Positions 42,201 through 50,084 of a stretch of DNA of 64,000 nt are shown piece by piece. Source of the DNA: Lachnospira multipara ATCC 19207. GTDB lineage: Bacteria; Bacillota; Clostridia; Lachnospirales; Lachnospiraceae. The position numbers were made by a program, and so were the translations under genes. The DNA lies in the NCBI RefSeq assembly GCF_000424105.1, contig NZ_AUJG01000001.1, forward strand, positions 62,001 through 126,000. The letters are read 5' to 3'. The notes under the pieces were generated by a model. It did no database searches and was not told where the DNA came from. It saw only the letters and a program-made list of their open reading frames with translations. How positions within the stretch are numbered: position 1 is the stretch's first letter; each line of letters opens with the position of its first letter.

Positions 42201-42313
42201 CAAAGAATGATTACAAGTTTCTTTATGATGAACTACAAGAAAAGAAGAAAAAAGCAGATATATTTTCGGAAGTATTATGTTATGGAATCTTAAGAGTTGA
42301 GAATAGTAAATGA
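39251..42313 (+). CDS. SNF2/RapA-like superfamily II helicase
   Basis: A 1020-residue ATPase. Residues 1-55 form a small beta-barrel (MANFKMGDKVTLI). Motif I ADGVGVGKT at 116-124, motif Ia CPRPLIAERKW, Walker B VDEAHHIRN (235-243), motif III FLTATPVQ, then motif IV MIFSSFRHTLNYL, motif V LFSEVGTEGLDYQFCDCMIN and motif VI QRIGRIDRNGQ. Residues 650-1020 are an uncharacterised, highly charged tail. AAGGAG before the ATG. First gene of a dense operon with two other giants; the gap to the next start is 21 bp. The architecture is that of DNA-translocating ATPases of defence systems. Confidence 0.88.
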   Translation: MANFKMGDKVTLISDNSIEGAVIGIFQDQKETKYTVYTKNGDKTYYESQLEKIDLESKKDYVGFNTFNARITASLIRNPVVSSLYSLNSAKINIIPHQFRPVLKFINSDRPRLLIADGVGVGKTIEAGLILKELEARSNINSVLIICPRPLIAERKWELEMKRFDESFEPIDGDKFKFCLSQMDLEGEWPEKYSKAIIPFSLFDKNKVEGSDEYKRKTKALLEVDPPKFDLVIVDEAHHIRNTETYAYKAVETFVDNAEAVVFLTATPVQLEAEDLYTLLKLLRPDYVIDKNTFQQMSEPNVFINSASKIIRARGDNWQEEALENINKACNTAWGRKIFSDNPDVKDIISKLKSNEIRIEDTVKLITDVENMHTFSNVINRTRRRDIGRYTTRDSQTVEIQFTSAQKMLHDAILEIIHEMLSIIHMTENTMFMMTTVRRQVASCLFGLVPMLEELLRRHENELIIEFDEDYDSVDNSSILSDLEINTKINQIITLAKNLPEEDPKYDAMLQIIEKKQQSEKNKVMIFSSFRHTLNYLYKRLISDGYRVGLIHGGVKDGDRLELRERFDPSITDISSSNAIDIMLFSEVGTEGLDYQFCDCMINYDLPWNPMRIEQRIGRIDRNGQTSEKVNIYNLITPGTIDADIYDRCLLRVGVFKESIGDCEDILGGVTKEINKIATNFNMSDEERRAALQQMTDNRVRIIQEEEKLEEKQRELFGINIDSAEFDKKLDNAKNYWLSQEMIENLVEEFLNEILEKPAEYLLGEKNIKNLRLSQEARKVLLDDFKGRHYKKNKLVRAYEKYLKGEETFWKVTFSSEAGLEDMNLNLINTTHPMVRQAAEFLDSNKKTFCRIKVTTDEIKEGVYHFILYQWVIVSDKKDIEIRVVSENSDLDNAIADFLKNCEDDNEEYEESFDWKELEEKSHDIWKNEIEKNKAKTEERIKYRETSLYTSTMARIAMLEDQKLNSNNSGEVYLRLTEGKINKAKNDYKFLYDELQEKKKKADIFSEVLCYGILRVENSK

Positions 42314-42334
42314 TAATGGTTTATGGAGTTGTCT

Positions 42335-45300
42335 ATGGAATTTTATGAGCAATTAAGAAAAGAAAACATATTAGATTTTGGAAGAAAAGCGAGTGATACT
42401 CTTTCTTTGGCTGCAAACCAATATAGTGATAGAACTCATTTTCTATTTGAAATTTTACAAAATGCCGAAGATGCAATGGCTAGTAAAATTAAATTCATTT
42501 TGTACAAGGATAGATTTGAGATTAGACATGATGGTCGCCCATTTAATGAAAAAGATGTTATTGGTATCTGCGGTATGATGGCTAGTACAAAAACAGAAGA
42601 TTACATTGATGAAGGCACTAAAATTGGACACTTTGGAATAGGTTTTAAAGCGGTATATGCTTATACAGAAACACCAGTAATTTATTCTTCTAATTATCAT
42701 TTTAGAATTGAGGAATATGTAAAACCTTATGAGGTGGAAGCAGATCCTAATTTAGATGACTTAGAAACTAAAATTGTGTTGCCTTTTAATAAAGCAAGTG
42801 TACCTAAAGAAATTTGTTATGAAGAAATTCATAAAGGTTTAAAGAAGAAAATGAATTCTGATAGCTTATTGATTTTAAAAAATATTAGAGAGATACATAT
42901 AGTTATAGATGGTACAGAAGAGGAAATTAATGTTGATAAGGAAATGAGACAAAAGGATGGCAGTGGAAATGTTTTCGATATCAATATTCGTACAGAAAAT
43001 GTAGATGGTAAAAAGAATGAAGAGGATGAAAAGAATTATTTATTATTTACAGATGCGGAAAAAGAAGCTGTAACAATTTTATTTAGTGTAGATGGTAAGG
43101 AAATTAAGGAAATAAGAAATAGCTTAATTTATGCTTATTTTCCTACAGCTAAGGAGTCTCATCAAAATTTTATTATTCATGCACCATTTGATACAACACC
43201 AGCAAGAGATAACTTAATAGCAGTAACACAAGCAGCAAATAGAAACAAAATGTTTGTAAAAAATTTATCTAGATTAATTCAATTTGCTTTTATTTGGATG
43301 AAAGATAATGGATATTTAAATCTAGACGTTTTAAATAAAGTTTATCCAATATATAAGTATGATGAAGAAGATTTGTTTTATGACATTTATGTAAATTGTG
43401 TCGATTTTATTCAATCAGGAGAAAGAATTTTACCAACCAATAAAGAAGGTGTATTCAAAAATATAAAAGAAATTTTGGTACCTGAATCGCGTAGCATAGT
43501 AGATGTATTTGATGATGAAGATATGCATTCTTTACTTGGAGATAGAGAATTGTATTGGATGGCTAAAGATATAACTAGTAGCAGGTATTCAGATTTTAGA
43601 GATTATTTGAATGCAAATTTTAAATTTAGAGTATGTAGTTGGAAAGAATTAGTAGTAAATTTAAATGCTAAATTTTTAAAAACTAAAAATGTATCCTGGT
43701 TTGAAAATTTATTTTCATCCATAGAGAATATGTGCTATAAAACAGCTAATAAATCAATTTCAATCGATGCGCTAAGTATCCCTTTTGTCAGAACAAGCGC
43801 AGGTGAGCAAATTACAGCACAAAAAGAAGGCAAGTATCAGGTCTATTTAAATAATCCTGAGATAGCTAAATATAGAATTGATAGCAAGTTTCTTGATAAT
43901 GATATTGTTTACAATTTTTACAATAGAGTGTTACACATTCCTGAATACAATATAGAACGTGAGGTTGTAGATAAAATACTACCTAAATATCTCTCTGGAA
44001 GTGTATCTTTTAATACAACTAATCACATAAAGGAAAATATAAACGATTTAGCAACTATAAAAGAGGCTTTAAAAAACAATATTGGACTTAAAGAAAAAAT
44101 AAAAGAATATTATATTGTAACTGATGGGAATGAGTGGTTTAGACCGGAGGAACTTCATATAAAGTCCACAGATGTTAGAACGGGATATAAGCTTTTATCA
44201 GATTTACAAGATATAAAATATTTATCTAATAAATATTTTGATGATACTGTGTTAGAAGTAAATTTGGATGACAATTTTTTTAAAACATTGGGTTGTTTTG
44301 AAGGTCTGAAAAAAACAGAAATTGATAGAGAACATTATTTAAGATTAGTAAGACAATATGATGGTGCGGGAAAAATGAGAGAAATACAAACTAAGATTTT
44401 GTATAAGAATTATATTTCTAATGATTATTGGAATGTATATTATGATCAATTTGAGTTGCTGTTTAAGAACATGACTAAAAAAAAGTCAAAACTAATATTT
44501 GAATTTTTAAATGCCCACACTAATGATTTTTTAATAAAAGATAGGTTGCTTGGAGCTGATGATAGAAATTATGACGGTAGAAATGTTGATGCTATGGAAA
44601 TATATTCAGCAGTGGGTTTAATTCTTAGTAGAGAAAAATGGATATATAAAGAGGATGAAGATAGAACATATTCACCTGAAGAACTTAATAAAGAAGAAAT
44701 AGCAGATGAATATTCACGTTATAAAAGAATAATTGATGTATTACCTTTTAAAAAAGATAGCGAATTATTAGTACAGTCATTTAAGGCATTTGGCATTGAT
44801 ATTGAAACGAGTAAGCAATTTATAGAAATGATTATGAATGATAATGGTAGCCAAATAAAAGAAATGTTGCAAACGTATAATAAAGCTAAGGCTAAAAGAG
44901 ATGCAAAAGCAAAAAAGGAATCCGATTTAAAAAGTTTACTAGGACAAGCAGATAAGTCTCAAAGGGATGTTTATAATGATGATACAGATTTTGAAGTTAG
45001 AAGTATTTCAGAACGAGGCTTAAAAAAGCGTGAAGCTAATTTGGAAAAAGAATTTTTGAATTCCATGAAAAATGAGGACTATCTTGGCAGAGGCGTTGTA
45101 TTTACAAGAAGAGAATCCAATAAAGAAGAAAAACTTTTCTTGGAAAGTGAATATGGGGGATATTGTCAGATATGTAAAACAAGAATAAAGAAGTGGAATG
45201 GAGATTCGTATTTTGAAGCTATTAATATAGTAAAAGCAAATGATTTACAAGAGCATATGACTAAGAGTTTTAATTTGGGTTGGAATTCATTAAGTTTATG

Positions 45301-45508
45301 TCCTAATTGTGCAGCTAAATATAATTATTGTTCTAAGGTTATATCAGGATTATATTATCAAGTTATGCAGACTCAAATTGAAGTGGATTCTGATGAACCG
45401 ATAGAAATAAAGGTGGAAATCCCTGAGGGAGAAGAAGTTGTTATTAAATATAGTCCAAGACATTTTCTAGCTTTAAAGAGAGCATTTGAAATATATGCAG
45501 GAGAGTAA
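42335..45508 (+). CDS. sacsin/Hsp90-like GHKL ATPase with C-terminal zinc/HNH-like module
   Basis: A 1057-residue protein. Start at 42335, with GGAG six bases upstream; ATG 42323 would add four residues. GHKL fold at residues 1-250: N box FLFEILQNAEDAMA, FEIRHDGRPFNEKDVIGICG and IGHFGIGFKAVY, the sacsin-type ATP lid. Residues 250-850 are unrecognised. Residues 860-960 are helical and charged. At about 960-1020 YCQICKTRIKKW and LCPNCAAKY give a four-cysteine finger like that of HNH nucleases, with the catalytic His unclear. Middle gene of the operon; sacsin-like ATPases of this kind occur beside helicases in conflict loci. Confidence 0.8.
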   Translation: MEFYEQLRKENILDFGRKASDTLSLAANQYSDRTHFLFEILQNAEDAMASKIKFILYKDRFEIRHDGRPFNEKDVIGICGMMASTKTEDYIDEGTKIGHFGIGFKAVYAYTETPVIYSSNYHFRIEEYVKPYEVEADPNLDDLETKIVLPFNKASVPKEICYEEIHKGLKKKMNSDSLLILKNIREIHIVIDGTEEEINVDKEMRQKDGSGNVFDINIRTENVDGKKNEEDEKNYLLFTDAEKEAVTILFSVDGKEIKEIRNSLIYAYFPTAKESHQNFIIHAPFDTTPARDNLIAVTQAANRNKMFVKNLSRLIQFAFIWMKDNGYLNLDVLNKVYPIYKYDEEDLFYDIYVNCVDFIQSGERILPTNKEGVFKNIKEILVPESRSIVDVFDDEDMHSLLGDRELYWMAKDITSSRYSDFRDYLNANFKFRVCSWKELVVNLNAKFLKTKNVSWFENLFSSIENMCYKTANKSISIDALSIPFVRTSAGEQITAQKEGKYQVYLNNPEIAKYRIDSKFLDNDIVYNFYNRVLHIPEYNIEREVVDKILPKYLSGSVSFNTTNHIKENINDLATIKEALKNNIGLKEKIKEYYIVTDGNEWFRPEELHIKSTDVRTGYKLLSDLQDIKYLSNKYFDDTVLEVNLDDNFFKTLGCFEGLKKTEIDREHYLRLVRQYDGAGKMREIQTKILYKNYISNDYWNVYYDQFELLFKNMTKKKSKLIFEFLNAHTNDFLIKDRLLGADDRNYDGRNVDAMEIYSAVGLILSREKWIYKEDEDRTYSPEELNKEEIADEYSRYKRIIDVLPFKKDSELLVQSFKAFGIDIETSKQFIEMIMNDNGSQIKEMLQTYNKAKAKRDAKAKKESDLKSLLGQADKSQRDVYNDDTDFEVRSISERGLKKREANLEKEFLNSMKNEDYLGRGVVFTRRESNKEEKLFLESEYGGYCQICKTRIKKWNGDSYFEAINIVKANDLQEHMTKSFNLGWNSLSLCPNCAAKYNYCSKVISGLYYQVMQTQIEVDSDEPIEIKVEIPEGEEVVIKYSPRHFLALKRAFEIYAGE

Positions 45509-45517
45509 GGTGTTGCT

Positions 45518-48500
45518 ATGGGGTTAGTTTTTTTCACACAAAGGGATATAGATAATTTTGAGGTAAATAATATACCTGAAGAGTTTATTAATTATTTTAA
45601 TGGGTTATCAAAAGAAAGACAGGAAGAGATAATTTTATCTCGTCCTGATTTAAGTGCTGCTTTAAATTATGCGCCACAAATTAATGAAAGTGAAATTTCT
45701 GAAGAAATAGATGTAGAAAATGATGATTCAATTTTTTCAGAAGAAGATTTTCCTGAAATTGAAAAGACTAATTTAGAAGTAAGCATTGATGAAGAACTAG
45801 AATTAGAAAATATAATTGAAAATAATCAAGAAGATTTTTCTAATAATCCATATAGTGAAATTGAAGATTTTAAAATGTATGAGGATAAAGAATTAATTCC
45901 CTTTGAAACTTTTACAATTGAAAATTCTGTTGATTATTGTTTAATTCATTCTATGAATTTAGAAAAGATTAATCTTAGATATAAAAAAGGTAAGTCTGTT
46001 TATGGAGTTGCTCCATTAGTATGTCCTAAATGCAAAAGGCTTTATTTAAAAGAAAAGGATGTAGCTATTGTAAAAGACAATATAGAAAAAATGGGATATG
46101 AGGTAAGAATATATTCCTTAGAGGAGACCAATAGATTTATAAATTTGAATCTAAAGCCAGAAGTTTTAAATCAAGATTCTATTATATATGTTGCATCAGA
46201 ATGGGTAGAAGATAATCCCACATGTTCTGATGATAATACGAAACTAATGAAATTACCTTGTGAATATAAAAAGAATACTGCAAGACTTGAATTTGATGCT
46301 TATCTTTGTCCTAAGTGTAGAAAGATATTTGTAAGACGTTCTATAGCTCTAGACATTCAAGATAAGTGTCATAATTTAGGAATTACTCCACCAGAGTTAG
46401 TAGTACAAAAGCAAAGATCTTATAAGGAAGATAGAGATAATCAAAAGAACTATATTTTGAATTTTGTTGTTGAGAACGGAAAAGTAAAGAAAAGTACGGT
46501 TAAGTATTCTGAGGATGTAATTTGGCTAACTGAAAATGATATTGTTGTTGTATCAGAAGGGGCATATTGTAATCATGAATCACATTTTAATGAAGAATGC
46601 ATAATTGCATTTTTTATTGTAAGAAAAGGTGATACAAAGAAGAGCTATGCTTTTGAGGCTTCATATTGTAGAGATTGTGAGAAGTTTTATATTAGTCAAT
46701 TGGATTATGATGCAATCTATAATATTGGACGTCCAGATGTTTCAATAGTAGTTGATGTTTTAGATGGTAGTTATAATATCACATCTGGTGAAGTGTTTAA
46801 TGAAGAAAAGAAACATTTAGAAGGTCTAGAAAATGAGCTTGAAAATCGTATAGATGATATTAAAAGTGAGAATGATTATGTAAGTCAGTATGCTACATTT
46901 TCAGGTGGCTATGATGATTCATTAACATACGCTAAATCTAATAGTAAGAGAAAGTATGAGGGTGAATTAGATTTATTATACAGTTATATGCCAAAGCCTT
47001 ATAGATATAGAGTTGAGATAGAAAGTGAAGATGGCGATTCGAAAGTTTTTTATTTAGGAGCAAAAGATGTTGTATTAAATGGTGAGAAAAAAGTAATTTC
47101 ATTTATGAGTCCTTTTGGTAGAGAATTGGTTAATGTGCAAACTCGTAAAGTGGAAAGAAATGGAATAGAGTATTCTATTAAACTTTCAAGAGAGTTTGAT
47201 ATTTATGATGCAAAATTGTATGGCTATAATAATTTGAAAAGTGATGAGGATATTATTTTTAAGAAAGGTATTACTGATCCATATTTAAGAAATGTGTTAG
47301 CAATAAGAAAGAAACAAAGAAATCTTGTGGATATTATTGCAACTATACAAGAAAATCAGAATTCTATTGTGGATGAATCTTACTTTAAAAATATTATTGT
47401 ACAAGGTTGTGCAGGTTCAGGTAAAACAATGGTTTTACTTCACAGACTTTCCTCTTTAATATATAGACATCCAGAAATAGATGCTGATAAATACGTGATA
47501 TTAACACCTAATGAAACTTTTAATCTGCATATTAGAGGCATAGCAGACGAATTGCAGTTAAGTGGGATTGAGAGAATGTCTATTGAACAGTATTATAAGT
47601 ACTTTTTAGGAAAATATGACACTGTTTTCTTAGCAATTAAAAAAGTTGATGAGGATATGAAACAATCATCAAAATTCGTTGAATATGTATATTCAGATAC
47701 ATTTTTAAAGGATTTAGACAATGCATATAAAAAGGAGATAGAAAAAAGAAAAAAGAAATTTTTGGACTTACAAGAGATATCTGTCGAGTTTGGAAAAGCA
47801 GTAAAAGAGTTAAATGATGAAAATGAATTTACATATGCTTTTAATTTCAGGATGAAAGTAGAAGGATATAAAAACCTTATTGAAATTAATAAGCAAAATA
47901 TTGAAGATGAGACCTTAAAACTTAGACAGGAAAATATAATTTTAAAGGCTAGGGAAGAAGCCTATCTAAAAGCTAATGAAGAATATGTAACAAGTATTCA
48001 AGAATTACCAGATAAAATTAAAAATGTAATTATTGAGAAAATAAATGAGAATCAAATAGAAGAAGAAAAGATTAATAATACAATTGCAGAATTAAACACC
48101 AAAGTTGAGAAAGAAAAAAGCGCATTTCTTAATATTGGTAGAGCAAGAAAGATACAGCGTATTCAAGAAAAAATTAATGAAAATCGTAATGAATTAAAGA
48201 AATTAGATAATGTAAAAAAACAATATGTAACAATGCTTAATTATGACTATGAATCAAAAACACTAGATGAAATATCAGCTATATGTGTTGTTATGTTAGA
48301 CGCTTTAAAACTAGTTAAAGACTGTGAAAAGCTAAGTGAAAGGTTAGATAGAAGAATTAAGGAGTTGAACGCTTGTAAAACTAGAATAGAGAAAATATCA
48401 AATAAACTAGCTAATCTAAAAGAAAATGAAAAGAGCGAGGAGTTATATGAGAGAATAAATAAGCTATATAAAGAGTCTCTTGATTGGCAGGTTAAGAAAA

Positions 48501-49246
48501 CATTTAATAACATTTTCTTAAAGGCAAGCAGAAAGTTTAGAGAAGAAAACAAAGTAGAATTAAAGGGTGGATTACATAGATATGATTTATATGTACGTTT
48601 ATATCTATGTAAGAAATACTTTAATAAGACATATGGTAGTTATGAGTTTATCTCTATTGATGAAGGTCAGGACCTTGCTGTAAATGAAATTAAACTTATT
48701 ATGTCAATGAACAAGAAAAAACCATATTTGAATATATATGGAGATATAAATCAATGTATATTTAAAGAAAGAGGGATAATGGATTGGTCTGAATTAAAAA
48801 ACAAATATGAAGCAAATATGTTTGTGCTCAATGAAAATTATAGAAATACAAATCAAATTACTAAATTCTGTAATAAGAATTTTGATATGTCAGTACAACA
48901 AACTGGTGTTGATGGTGCAGTGGTAAGCGAACTTAATTTAAAACGATTAAAAGATACAATTAAAGCTATGTCATGTGATGATTTTAGAATAGCTATTATA
49001 GTTTCTAGAAAGCTTGATAAAAATTATGTTTTTTCAAAGAAAGATTTGAAAGAATTAAATAGAATATCAGAAGAAAGTACAGGTAAGGGTATAATATCAT
49101 TTATGACAGTTGAACAAGTTAAGGGCATAGAATTTGATAAGGTCTTTGTTCTTCCAACTAAAATGTCTAAGAATGAGAAGTATATTGCTTATACAAGAGC
49201 ACAATCAGAGTTAGTGATATTAGTAGATGATGAAGTTATGTATTAA
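45518..49246 (+). CDS. UvrD-like superfamily I helicase with zinc ribbons and coiled coil
   Basis: A 1242-residue protein. Residues 1-120 are acidic and low-complexity. Residues 130-480 hold repeated Cys pairs, LVCPKCKRLYLKE, YLCPKCRKIFVRR and YCRDCEKFYIS, i.e. several zinc ribbons. The helicase begins at about residue 625: Walker A GCAGSGKT (630-637). A long charged coiled coil interrupts it at about 740-1010. Motif II FISIDEGQDL, then YGDINQCIF, NENYRNTNQIT and MTVEQVKGIEFDKVFVLP follow, and YIAYTRAQSEL is motif VI. Starts 9 bp after the sacsin-like gene. Last of the three-gene set. Confidence 0.85.
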   Translation: MGLVFFTQRDIDNFEVNNIPEEFINYFNGLSKERQEEIILSRPDLSAALNYAPQINESEISEEIDVENDDSIFSEEDFPEIEKTNLEVSIDEELELENIIENNQEDFSNNPYSEIEDFKMYEDKELIPFETFTIENSVDYCLIHSMNLEKINLRYKKGKSVYGVAPLVCPKCKRLYLKEKDVAIVKDNIEKMGYEVRIYSLEETNRFINLNLKPEVLNQDSIIYVASEWVEDNPTCSDDNTKLMKLPCEYKKNTARLEFDAYLCPKCRKIFVRRSIALDIQDKCHNLGITPPELVVQKQRSYKEDRDNQKNYILNFVVENGKVKKSTVKYSEDVIWLTENDIVVVSEGAYCNHESHFNEECIIAFFIVRKGDTKKSYAFEASYCRDCEKFYISQLDYDAIYNIGRPDVSIVVDVLDGSYNITSGEVFNEEKKHLEGLENELENRIDDIKSENDYVSQYATFSGGYDDSLTYAKSNSKRKYEGELDLLYSYMPKPYRYRVEIESEDGDSKVFYLGAKDVVLNGEKKVISFMSPFGRELVNVQTRKVERNGIEYSIKLSREFDIYDAKLYGYNNLKSDEDIIFKKGITDPYLRNVLAIRKKQRNLVDIIATIQENQNSIVDESYFKNIIVQGCAGSGKTMVLLHRLSSLIYRHPEIDADKYVILTPNETFNLHIRGIADELQLSGIERMSIEQYYKYFLGKYDTVFLAIKKVDEDMKQSSKFVEYVYSDTFLKDLDNAYKKEIEKRKKKFLDLQEISVEFGKAVKELNDENEFTYAFNFRMKVEGYKNLIEINKQNIEDETLKLRQENIILKAREEAYLKANEEYVTSIQELPDKIKNVIIEKINENQIEEEKINNTIAELNTKVEKEKSAFLNIGRARKIQRIQEKINENRNELKKLDNVKKQYVTMLNYDYESKTLDEISAICVVMLDALKLVKDCEKLSERLDRRIKELNACKTRIEKISNKLANLKENEKSEELYERINKLYKESLDWQVKKTFNNIFLKASRKFREENKVELKGGLHRYDLYVRLYLCKKYFNKTYGSYEFISIDEGQDLAVNEIKLIMSMNKKKPYLNIYGDINQCIFKERGIMDWSELKNKYEANMFVLNENYRNTNQITKFCNKNFDMSVQQTGVDGAVVSELNLKRLKDTIKAMSCDDFRIAIIVSRKLDKNYVFSKKDLKELNRISEESTGKGIISFMTVEQVKGIEFDKVFVLPTKMSKNEKYIAYTRAQSELVILVDDEVMY

Positions 49247-49276
49247 AGTTATAAGAGTAATCTAAGGGGGTTAATT

Positions 49277-49933
49277 ATGAAAAGATGTTTATTATTATCA
49301 ATGGCAACTTTATTCGCTTTATCAGTTTTGGGATGTGGTAGCACTGGTAGTGAAAATAAAGAAATTGAATCAGCCGAAGTTGAAACTGCAACAGAAACAG
49401 TTGAAACAACTGCTAAAGAAACTGAATCGCAAAAAGATATAGAGAAATATGAGCTAAATAAAATTGAAGAATTTACAGATGATGCAGCTAAACAAAAATA
49501 TACATTTACGTTTAAAGATTATTATTTAGATAATGAGGGATATCCTTATGAAGAATATATAGATGATTTACAGGATGTTAATAATACATTTTTTATATGT
49601 GAATATACATATTATTGCGAACCATTATATGAATACAAAGAAGAATATTTACCGCTTTATGATATGTGGTATATTTCTGACTATTTTAAAAATAATGATA
49701 AGATAAATGTAACATTGAATATTGATGGAACTGAAATAAGATGTAATGCTTTATATTTGTCGGATGATGGAATTATAACAACTCCTTTCCCAGATAAACA
49801 GCCTGAATTATTTAGAGATTATAACTTTGTTATATATACAGAAGTTGACAAAGAAATGATAGAGCAAGCTCAAAGTATAACTTTAACTCATAAATATTGG
49901 GAAGATATTCTATATACACTAACAATTAAATAA
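49277..49933 (+). CDS. lipoprotein of unknown function
   Basis: A 218-residue secreted lipoprotein. Signal peptide with lipobox LSVLGC (Cys 20), then a Thr/Glu-rich linker to about residue 60 and a folded domain rich in Tyr and Asp (YTFTFKDYYLDNEGYPYEEY, NKYWEDILYTLTIK-like end). CTAAGGGGG precedes the ATG. It lies 30 bp after the UvrD-like gene, but its secretion and the terminator after it make it unlikely to work with those cytoplasmic proteins. Confidence 0.85.
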   Translation: MKRCLLLSMATLFALSVLGCGSTGSENKEIESAEVETATETVETTAKETESQKDIEKYELNKIEEFTDDAAKQKYTFTFKDYYLDNEGYPYEEYIDDLQDVNNTFFICEYTYYCEPLYEYKEEYLPLYDMWYISDYFKNNDKINVTLNIDGTEIRCNALYLSDDGIITTPFPDKQPELFRDYNFVIYTEVDKEMIEQAQSITLTHKYWEDILYTLTIK

Positions 49934-49939
49934 AACTTC

Positions 49940-49977
49940 TAGGGTGATATTAATTAATTTGATATCGCCCTATTTTA
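49940..49977 (+). terminator. terminator of the operon
   Basis: TAGGGTGATAT pairs with ATATCGCCCTA (one GT wobble) around an AT-rich loop, followed by four T. Confidence 0.82.
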
Positions 49978-50084
49978 TGACATTAATTGAAATTATTAAT
50001 TTAGAAATAATATCACTAAAATAATCCATGTAGTATAATAGAATATAGTAATCAAGCAAAATACATAAAAGCGAGGAAAAATTA

